DNA from: Diploptera punctata
Lineage: Eukaryota > Arthropoda > Insecta > Blattodea > Blaberidae
Direction: 5' to 3'
Assembly: GCA_030220185.1 (NCBI GenBank)
Contig: JASPKZ010007427.1
Location: 186,001 to 250,000 of the forward strand
Length of the DNA stretch: 64,000 bases
The first letter of the stretch is position 1. Every line of letters begins with the position of its first letter. Below, piece by piece: positions 55,638 through 64,000 of the stretch. A model generated the notes under the pieces. That model did not search any database. It saw only the letters and a program-made list of their open reading frames with translations, and had not been told where the DNA came from. A program made the position numbers and the translations under genes.

Positions 55638-56000
55638 TTTCCAAATGCCCCAGGTTTGTCTTTCGGCATCCCTGGTTTCTCTCCTGGCATGGCGTACTTG
55701 TAACCCACTTCTGAGGTTGGGGCGCCTGGAAAGCGGGGTTACGTTACCCCGATGATATGATGGGTGATGATGATGATGATAATGGTGCACCAGGAGTGTC
55801 CCTAATCCTAAGCTTAACCTAAGATGAATATGAATGTTGATGATTGCGATGGCCATATGATTTTGGGGACCGTTTGGGCCTTAAAGTTTTCCTCACATTT
55901 GTCTTACAGGTGAGGAAAAACCCCGATAAAAACCTCACCCAGAAAAACTGTCCCGACCGGGGACAAGGCAGCACGCTACCCCGAGACCACAGCGGTGGAC
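55638..56000 (-). mobile_element. SINE family 2, tail type B, B box deleted
   Basis: Read minus: GTCCACCGCTGTGGTCTCGG, then the B-box stretch is missing (GTGCTGCCTTG joins CCCCGGTCGGGAC), then the shared middle and the type-B tail with CTTCTGAGGTTGGGGCGCCT inverse. Confidence 0.82.
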
Positions 56001-56280
56001 AATGGTTAAATTGTAGAAGCCCTTAAATTGTTAGTCATAACACGATGCCTCTGTAGAAATATGCACCGTTGAGTTCTTGCGAAGTTCAGCTATCTTCTTC
56101 TAATTATAAAAGCATAATGTCAGAAAACTGTGCATGATAACAGAACTTGGAAAAGTTAATACTCATAAGATTCATGATAAATATCCGTTGAGGTAAATTG
56201 TCAAAAAGTTAAGTATTAAAATAAGGACCTGACATGCCGTTTTCCTCAACTAGGTTGATTAAAAAAACTTTTAAAAACTG

Positions 56281-56786
56281 TAGGCCTTTCGGAAACCGGC
56301 TTCCATCTTTAGCAGAAGAATAGAGCTACTTAATGTTATTGTTGTTACTGTTTTGCGAAGTTTCTGGCATCAACGAACTTCCAGCGTCGGTCGGTAGCTA
56401 TTGACTGTTGTTTTGTAATTTCGTACAGAGTTTTATGTGTTAAGTGTGTTCTCATTTAAAATTTAATCGTGTTCTTATTTCCATTAGAATTAGAGGAAAC
56501 TTTAAATTTTAATAAGCTATTGTCTGTTGTTAAGTTTATTCTCAAATAAAATATAATCGTTGCTTATTTCCTTTAGAATTTGAAGGAAATGAGAAACGAT
56601 TTAATTTTAAATGTAAACACAGTTAACACATACAGCCCTTTATACGAAATTACATAACTACAATCAGTGTATACCGACGACGCTGGAAGTTCCCTGATGC
56701 CAGAAGCCTCGCAAAACAGTAACAACAACAATAGTTAGTAGCTCTATCTTTCTGCTAAAGATGGAAGCCGATCTCCGAAAGGCCTA
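56281..56786. mobile_element. Foldback element with ~112-bp arms
   Basis: 56281-56395 is inverse to 56674-56786 (TAGGCCTTTCGGAAACCGGC, TGTTGTTACTGTTTTGCGAA). The centre has a direct duplication (TTCTCATTTAAAATTTAATC / TTCTCAAATAAAATATAATC). Confidence 0.88.
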
Positions 56787-56814
56787 GAGTTATTAATAGT
56801 ATATTACGATCTGT

Positions 56815-57080
56815 TAAAGGGTGCCCTTAGGAAGACAGAATCAAGAACACAGAAATAAGACAGGAACTTGAAATATTTGCAATAACTGATAAAATATATA
56901 CATATAGACAAAAGTGGAAGCAGCACATGGACAGAATGAATGAAGATAGATATCCAAAAAAACAAATAAAATACAAACCTAAAGGCACCCGAGAGGTGGG
57001 CAGACTTAGAAAGAGATGGGCTGAAGTCGGAACGGGTCAACGGACGTAATCCATGAATGCAGATGATGATGATGATAATT
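56815..57080 (+). pseudogene. LINE C-terminal relic (family B)
   Basis: IRQELEIFAITDKIYTYRQK, WKQHMDRMNEDRYPKKQIKY, then RKRWAE, GTCGGAACGGGTCAACGG and (ATG)n. Confidence 0.78.
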
Positions 57081-57082
57081 AC

Positions 57083-57655
57083 GATGCGTGGTTGCGAAGT
57101 GGTTTCTACAGGATCGAAGAAAATATTTGATATCCGAAATTCTGTAAATCACTTCATAAACGTACGTTGTACATTATTTTTTTGCGCGATGGTGTTTTCA
57201 AAATAATAAATAATAGTAAAATAATATCATATTTGTTGGAAATATTTGCGTTCATTATAAACAATTCACTAACGTTAACAGTGTGGGCAATGTTTAGGCC
57301 TATTAGTTGAAAGCCAGGGGGCAGTGACACCAATTACTGATAAAATTACGCAAGTACGTATTTATTGTTTTATATTGTTTCAAATAAAGTTCAGTTCTTT
57401 TAAGATGCAGTTATTTGTTTCGTATAATGTATATTAACACTACCTTTTGGATACTTTTTGTATATACATTGTACGTAGTATACATAGATGGCTGTGGTTT
57501 TCTCACACGCGTTTTTGTAGTATGTAATGTTACAATATAGTTGTTTTATTACAGTACAGTTATTTAGGTTGGCAACCCCGAAATGTAGGAAGTTGAACTT
57601 TCAATCATGGCCGCCATTGCTATAAGTACGACAAAACGCGCTACCGTAAAAAGTA
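57083..57655. repeat. Unclassified ~560-bp interspersed repeat, copy 2
   Basis: Partner of 42225-42790; begins right at the (GAT)n tail of a LINE. Confidence 0.75.
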
Positions 57656-58364
57656 TATTCTAATTAACCTAATTAAGGACGATGGCACCTGCCAGGTACT
57701 TATTTTAATATTTTAATTTCGAAGGGCACATTATAATTAATTGTGCATACCGTTCCAATGTGACTTAAACGCTTGAATGGGAGACTCTTGCACTTCAGTA
57801 CTTTGTAGCATAAGTGAATTGATTAAGAATTAATAGAGGTGTGACCAGCCTACATGTGAACTTATATTTTTAGAAAAGAAGTGAAAATTTGAATTTTGTA
57901 TGCAATTGCTTCATTTTATATGTAATTAAAAATTTCATCAATTTTGGTTACATATTTCTGTACATACTTCTTAATTTGATATTACGTAAAATCAGAGCAC
58001 TGACGTGTATTTTAAAGATTTAAGCATGGATACAGAAACAAATTAACGAGTTAATACAGCTACGCAATAACAGCGAGACGCAGATTATAGTAATCCCCAA
58101 GAGATTCGCAATTAAAAATTTAAAAAGTACTTAATTACTAGCCAACGCCCACTCTTGGTTATTTTGTGTCTCGCTGACCAGAATAGACGCGCTTCTGTGT
58201 AGACGGGATAAAACATTTAAAAGTTTTTACTGCCACACATATTAGCTGGAAGACTGCCAATGTCAATTTTCGTGATTATACAGTATCAACTCTACGCCGC
58301 GCCTACCTCCTGGTTAGTAGTTGCGAGTTCGATACTCAAGCGATTAGAAATTTTTAATAGTAAT
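57656..58364. other. No recognised feature
   Basis: AATTAAGGACGATGGCACCTG at 57669 echoes the foldback-family hallmark; otherwise nothing. Confidence 0.3.
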
Positions 58365-58976
58365 TAGCTAATACCCGGCGTGCGCTGGTACACCTAAATA
58401 AATTATGTGTTTTTTTGCATTTAGTTGAATAAGTAAAAGGAAAAATAAATACAAATTTATATTGTTATTATTTTTAGATACCCCATGCTGATTTCCCGGC
58501 GTTGCCCGGGAATATACGCATCCCGATGTACTTGCCATAAATGAGCTGAAAGACAAAATTCGTTATTTTGAGTTATCCATAAAGGAATACCCGCCTTACA
58601 CTGCTACGCTTGCCCGGGAATGTACTTATCCCGATCTTCTTGGCATCAATGAAAGACAGAAACGACTATTGTGTGTTATCTGTAAAAGTTAAATATGTGC
58701 TGTCACGGACTTTTTTGTAGAGTTTTTTAATATATTCAATTCTGTGTACATTAATTTTGTGTATTTGTTATGGTTTAGGCAGCGTAAACCATTTAAGGGT
58801 AAAAAGGGACTTCTTCACGTTTTTCACTACAAAGGGTGTTTTTAAGGGTGCATATGTTCATCCTGGGAATCTCCTGAACATTTTGCAAAAACCCCTATCA
58901 CAATCGAATCAACCGTATGGACGCGTAAATTACGAACAAACAAACAAACAAACATTCATTTTTATATATTAGATTT
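58365..58976 (+). repeat. Retroelement-like repeat with CAAA-rich tail
   Basis: Contains a ~115-bp internal duplication around TTGCCCGGGAATATACGCAT / TTGCCCGGGAATGTACTTAT. It ends AACAAACAAACAAACATTCA plus TTTTTATATATTAGAT, an ending familiar from arthropod non-LTR repeats. Family not named. Confidence 0.5.
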
Positions 58977-59084
58977 TTTAAATCTTTGTTTTAGAGAGAC
59001 AGTGGTGTACTTTAATAATGTTTACATTGTACACAATACACATGAGTTAAATTCGAAACATTCCGCATTAGGCCTACTTACACT

Positions 59085-59800
59085 GACTATTTAACCCATG
59101 CCCCCAAATGGGAGTCAATGACCAATCACATTTCAATGATTTTTTATTTACAACCAATCACTGTCGTGTTTCGCCTAGAATTTATCAACGAAAGTTTATC
59201 ATATTAAAGAAAGCTCCTTCTTTTTAACATTCTAAATAGGCCATAGCATTAATTTGCAGTGACTGACTCTCCAAGAAATATGGCTACCAGATTGTATATA
59301 TAGTGCATGAATGTTAGCAGATAGTGCATGCGGCAGATAATATTAAAACATTTGTAGCAATTGATTATACCACAAAAAAATAGAAACCACTGTTTGCAGT
59401 TTCTTAAACGAATTATTTTCCAGGAAATAACGTTGCAGAAAAATATAATTGACATATTTATATCATAGGACATCAGAAATTAAATAATACCTACAATGTT
59501 GACTATCAATTTCCCCACTAGGGTGCATTCTTAGAATATTGCGATCTTTTGGAAATAAATAATATGAACCGGTTGCAATGATGAACAAAAGAAGCAAATG
59601 AAGCGTACCAATCGTTTCTCATTTGTTTTCAAACATCGCCGTTTCATTAAATATATAAATATTTTAAAATAACTATAGTTAAATAATGATCTGTGAGTAA
59701 ACAGTTTAATTGTATTCGTTAAATAGTCCTAACAAATGCCACTCTTGATTTCCAAATTCTCTAGATAAATTGGAAATCAGTCGTGGCATTACTTATGATA
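59085..59800 (-). mobile_element. DINE-like element copy 8, near full length
   Basis: GACTATTTAACCCATGCCCC start, inner GTTAAATAGTCCTAACAAAT, terminal hairpin, GGCATTACTTATGATA end. Confidence 0.82.
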
Positions 59801-60260
59801 AGACATGTGGTACTGCTGATAGCGATTTATAGGTTATCATCAGATGGGAATGTTGTTCCTAACTGTCCACTTGGTGCTTTTCAACAGTAGTACATTACAT
59901 GCCGGCACCAAGTTTTACTTTTTTCTTCTCTTAATTGTCATTCGCCATACAACACACAAACACACACTTCTCTCTATGCACAATACAGACGTACATAACT
60001 TACGCAACGTTCTGCTGAAAGGATTTCATTAACGCCACCTAACGGTCTAGTGCGGATACCGAAGAAGGAAAGTATAGTGGATGGGACTAGAACGAAAGAA
60101 CACACACACACACACAAGCAAAGTCTAGATCACACACTTTTTTCACTACACAAGGACATATAGGAGCTCACCGGATGAGATATCTGCTAAATGGCAGGGT
60201 CACCTCCCAAGACAACACGATCATTTAAGATAAGTTATACCATTCACACATTTTATTTTA

Positions 60261-60264
<4 letters not shown>
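59801..60264. other. No recognised feature
   Basis: (CA)n at 60101-60115. Confidence 0.3.

Positions 60265-60301
<37 letters not shown>
60265..60301. repeat. (TA)n microsatellite
   Basis: Uninterrupted AT repeats. Confidence 0.97.
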
Positions 60302-60305
<4 letters not shown>

Positions 60306-60475
60306 TGATTGTCATGGTCACATGTTGTTCGGGGATCATTTGGGCCGTAAAATTTTGGACATTTTTCTTACAGGTGAGTAAAAACCCGAAAAAAACTTGT
60401 CCCGACCGGGGATCCAAACGACATCAGCTGCATACTAAGGGATGATGTTGCTCCGAAACCAGAACGGGGGGGGCT
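60302..60475 (-). mobile_element. Diverged SINE family 2 fragment
   Basis: TTCGGGGATCATTTGGGCCG, CTTACAGGTGAGTAAAAACC and TGTCCCGACCGGGGATC keep the family order. Confidence 0.65.
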
Positions 60476-61188
60476 ACCTCATTAATAGGCTCCAAAATCT
60501 AACTGTAGTAACATTTTTCCTTCTCCTGTGAAATTTCAATTTCTGGAATTATGAGATATCGTTTCTCCGTTTGACTGAGTGCATAAATTAGTCATGAGAT
60601 TAGTGAAAAGTGATGTTTCTTTGGACGTCTAAACATCAACAGTTATTAACATCGTATCAGATAACTTTATTTAGTGCATTTACTTTTTACTATTCTGCTT
60701 TTGCGTCAGTATATTAATCTTTTTTGTGTAATGTTCTAGCCTGCATTATTTTATACTCTTTTTTCTGTGTGTTGCTTTAGGCCTAATTTACATTAATGCA
60801 AAATAATGAATAATTTAATTTACGCACTTTCACCTATCAACCCTTCACAAATGTGATTTTTATTTCATATTAAATCAATTTCAAAATTCATTACCGATAA
60901 TACTGGAATTGACTCATATGTATTTTCTTTTTAATTGTATAAATTCAAAACTGTAAAAGTATAAATGCTACAAAATGCTAAATACACAAATAGAAATTGT
61001 TAAATTTCTAATTTTAAAATGTTAGAAACACCACCCTTTGTCATAATTTATATTGTGAACAATTTATCGACACTTATTTGTAATTTATTTAACGACGATT
61101 TTCAAAAATTAGCGTCGCAATTCAAATCTTGGTTCTGAAAGGGCAGATTTTTTCAGACGCTCGTAGCTCAGATTTAAATTATTTTGAA
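60476..61188. other. No recognised feature
   Basis: A+T-rich DNA. Confidence 0.3.
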
Positions 61189-61312
61189 AGGTAAAGTGAT
61201 CCCGTTACAGTACTTGGGAAGTTCTTAGGGTAGTAGAAGTTTCCCAAGGCTCCCATGTTTCGCGGCATGATATGTCATGCCATGTTGTCAGCCCTGCGTA
61301 ATGGCGGTATTA
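61189..61312 (-). repeat. SINE family 3 fragment
   Basis: GGTAAAGTGATCCCGTTACA and TTGTCAGCCCTGCGTAATGG match the 3' half of 31536-31816. Confidence 0.65.
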
Positions 61313-61460
61313 ATCTAATTGAGGACGACGGCACCAAACAGGCATTCTTCAAACATTTTACTTTATTAAATATAAAGTAATAATTTATAAACATTTCAAT
61401 TCTTTAAAATTTGGGTTTATTTTTAAATAATAGATACCCATATATATTAAACAAATCGCT

Positions 61461-61550
61461 ATGTTTAGAATGAAAGTAAATTACTATAAGAGCTCCTTAT
61501 TCGCGGGTGATATGTTCCGCGAATTTGGAATAGTAATTTGTAAGGGTATA
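61461..61550 (+). repeat. Sequence interrupted by a LINE insertion
   Basis: The target duplication at its end (61532-61550) shows that the LINE at 61551 landed here. Continuation is at 61866. Confidence 0.5.
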
Positions 61551-61865
61551 CTACATGGTCTTTATAGGAAGCCAGATATAATAAGAACAGTTAAGTCTCG
61601 TAGACTGCGATGGGCAGGACGTGTTGCGCGTATGGGGAATGAAAGACGTGCATGGAAGCTTCTTGTAGGAAAGCCAGAGGGAAAACGCCCAGTTGGTAGA
61701 CCAAGAATGAGGTGGGTGAACAACATTAACTATGATTTGAAGGAAGTAGATTATACAAGGAATGATTGGAAAGCATTAGTTCAAAATAGGGATGTATGGA
61801 GAGCTTATGTCTGCGCGGCCATGAACCTAGGGGTTCGATAATGCCAGTGAGTAAGTAAGTAAGTA
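61551..61865 (+). mobile_element. RTE-like LINE (family A), 315 bp
   Basis: Target duplication AGTAATTTGTAAGGGTATA (61532-61550) and the same with one change at 61866-61884. Starts at TACATGGTC inside the RT tail and ends (TAAG)n. The open frame through 61841 encodes GLYRKPDIIRTVKSRRLRWA and GRPRMRWVNNINYDL. Confidence 0.87.
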
Positions 61866-61871
61866 AGTAAT

Positions 61872-62140
61872 TTGTATGGGTATATAGGGGATATAATAAG
61901 AAATGAGGTTATAAGAGAAGAATTGAAAGTACAGCCTATATTGGATAAAGTCACGAATTACAGACAGAAATGGATTGGTCACATGGATGGAATGAGTAAG
62001 GAGAGATATCCATTGTTAGCAAGATATTATCAAGCAAGAGGAAGGCGTGATGTTGGAAGACCTAGAAGACGTTGGGCTGATGCATTATGAAGTCGGAACG
62101 GGCAATTGCCTAATCCCTGGAGTGATGATGATGATATAGG
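61872..62140 (+). pseudogene. LINE C-terminal relic (family B)
   Basis: A 72-codon frame: IIRNEVIREELKVQPILDKV, NYRQKWIGHMDGMSKERYPL, GRRDVGRPRRRWADAL. Then GAAGTCGGAACGGGCAATTG and (GAT)n. This is the best example of the family-B tail in the window. Confidence 0.85.
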
Positions 62141-62655
62141 GGATACGTTACAAGGTTTGAAAACAAAATAAAATAATCAAAATGAAATCAATTATTCAGA
62201 GATATTGAACAATTTTCCTTTTACTCTACATTATAAATAGGCAGCAAAGCAGAAGATACGCGTGTTACTCAATAAAAATTATTGCAACGAATGACAAGTT
62301 GAAACAATAAAACGCCGATCGTGGCGAGGGCGGCATTTATCAACGGACAAAGCAGCAGCGGTGGCTTTTAACAAAGATCTTTAGGCTTAGTGACAATAAG
62401 GTTTGTTTTATATTGATATTAATTTGTCCATATGATTTGAATTACTCTTTGTAAAAGTCACCTTGACACGTGCCTGCAGTAAAAGAAAGTTTCCGATACG
62501 TTAATAAAGGATACTTATCGTTCTAATATACCGACTGGATCCGCAATAAAGACATTTATAACCGCGAATACAGGAACTGTGTCGCAATGTTTTAACCCGC
62601 GAATAATGAAAACTCGAATAACGGAACTGCGAATATGGAGATTTTACTGCCTGCT
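62141..62655. other. No recognised feature
   Basis: No credible frame. Confidence 0.3.
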
Positions 62656-62790
62656 TCTTCTTCTTCTTCTTCTTCACTTCACGGGCTAGGCAAATTGCCT
62701 GTTCCGCCTCACAGTTGTTCTGTCCATATTTTCACTGGCCTTCCTACATTCCTTGAACCTCTTGGCTTGTAGTTGAATGCTGCTCTAGGT
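62656..62790 (-). repeat. Probable LINE 3' tail
   Basis: (CTT)n followed by GGCTAGGCAAATTGCCTGTT, the inverse of a family-B-like end. Confidence 0.45.
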
Positions 62791-62924
62791 AAAGATTTTA
62801 CTGTATTAGTCTTAATCAAGAAGTAATAAAGTTAGGCCCATATATATGTATAAAATTTATAAAGTTATATTCATTAGATCCCATGGGGTACCGGTAATTA
62901 ATAATCACAAAAAATTGATGGTGG

Positions 62925-63243
62925 CGTAGAAGGCCCTTACCTACTAGCCGGTTGCTGGCCTCACATCCACATGTGTTAATCACAGAGGTAGATGATCATG
63001 CAGCCAGTACAGGGGTGACATGTGGTCAGCATATCGGGTTCCCCAGCCATTATAGTTTGTTTTCTCAACATGGAGCCACTACTTATTGTAGCTACCCAAA
63101 TGACTCATGATGTTGGGTGGGCTCCAGTTTCATACTGGCCGAAAATCTATGAAAAAATTACTTCTCCCACGGAGACCCGAACCTGCGCAAGTTCCGTACC
63201 TCTGAGCCAAGGCATCTTGCCTTAACCACTCGACAACGGCACA
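62925..63243 (-). mobile_element. tRNA-derived SINE (family 1), old copy
   Basis: Same layout as 43783-44129 with many transitions at former CpG sites. The head reads GTGCCGTTGTCGAGTGGTTA on the minus strand. Confidence 0.82.
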
Positions 63244-64000
63244 AATCGTGTGAAATTTCGACTATCACATTAAATAGCTCTGACAACAAATGCATCTTTT
63301 CGCGTCTATGCTTGTAACCTCTGGGCAATGAAATTTAATTTTAGCGTATAAAAGTGAACGGAGGAGAGTCCTTGACGACTTAAAAACGAAGATCTTAGTC
63401 TGCCTTATAGAAAAGACAGAGACATCTCGCCTCTAAACTGCTAGTCTTCTGCCAACAACCAATTAGTAGCAGGTCACTTGACAGGCTTTAAATTATTCTA
63501 AGAGAACGAGGGAAATTTTAACCCATTCATTTCAGGTTTAAATGCTCAATGCATTTCCCCAGAAACCGGATTTAAGTTGCCGTAAATTATATTGTCCACT
63601 TTTAGACTATCAAAACAAACAAAATATAACGGTACTTAAAATCACAATAAGGGTGAAGGCCAAAACACATTCCTCTACTATTTATATATGTTAACAAAAT
63701 ATTACCCTGCCAAGAGATTACAAAATATTGCAAAATATATATCAGCAGAGTTAAGCGAGTGTAGCTCATCTTCTGAGTTGAAGGCCATTTAACTGCAAGC
63801 GAGCGTACATCGTCTTTTGAGGCGAATGGGTTAACAGGTCTCTAAGCCACGATAAGATTATATAACTTCTTCTTCCTCTTATTCTATGCATGAAAGCTGG
63901 CAGCTTGTTGTGAGATCATTCACTTCAAGCCCGGGGTATGGTGACGTCCTTCCATCGTATTACACATCCAAGTTAACTGTTCACGGGCGGAGGGGAAGAG
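63244..64000. other. No recognised gene
   Basis: A (CTT)n-led stretch near 63866 may be another LINE tail; otherwise nothing recognised. Confidence 0.3.

Overview
The window looks like repeat-dominated DNA from a large animal genome, most probably an insect. The base composition is A+T rich, microsatellites are long, and almost every recognisable sequence is a transposable element or a relic of one. The RTE-like LINE family present here in many copies resembles elements I associate from memory with cockroach (Blattodea) genomes. That placement could not be checked here and is tentative. I recognise no host protein gene, rRNA or genuine tRNA gene, so the window is probably intergenic or a large intron.

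Layout. 1-2.2 kb: mostly unassigned A+T-rich DNA. 2.25-9.43 kb: a young, complete-length Ty3/gypsy-type LTR retrotransposon. It has 872-bp LTRs with one substitution seen between them, a gag and a pol in the -1 frame. A textbook frameshift signal lies at the gag stop: heptamer TTTAAAC, 7-nt spacer, 9-bp stem, possible pseudoknot. Its pol has lost the RT catalytic YxDD region and most of RNase H. 9.85-10.5 kb: a ~63-bp minisatellite. 11-13.4 kb: LINE fragments in both orientations. 13.57-15.6 kb: a Helentron/DINE-like repeat split by a 1.33-kb Tc1/mariner-type element with a frameshifted transposase. 16-18 kb: microsatellites and LINE ends. 18.5-20.3 kb: a TTAA-flanked element with a SINE and a DINE-like copy nested inside, itself sitting in an old LINE. 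20.9-21.6 kb: a LINE copy with a 20-bp target duplication. 22.7-28.3 kb: foldback elements, LINE pieces and SINEs. 31-33.7 kb: Tc1/mariner-type elements with nested SINE and DINE-like copies. 34-40 kb: mostly unassigned, with one SINE and one DINE-like copy. 41-48 kb: LINEs, SINEs and tandem repeats. 49.36-49.87 kb: a solo LTR. 50-54.5 kb: a mariner-derived MITE and three DINE-like copies. 54.5-64 kb: SINEs, LINE relics and another foldback element.

How the parts relate. The autonomous-type coding sequences are gag-pol, LINE reverse transcriptase and mariner-type transposases. All LINE and transposase copies are truncated or frameshifted, and the pol lacks its polymerase core, so I infer that no element here is fully autonomous. 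The short elements (four or five tRNA-derived SINE families, MITEs, DINE-like and foldback repeats) would depend on enzymes supplied from elsewhere. Nesting gives relative ages: LINE relic, then TTAA element, then SINE and DINE-like inserts; DINE-like, then mariner. The LTR element is the youngest-looking large insertion.
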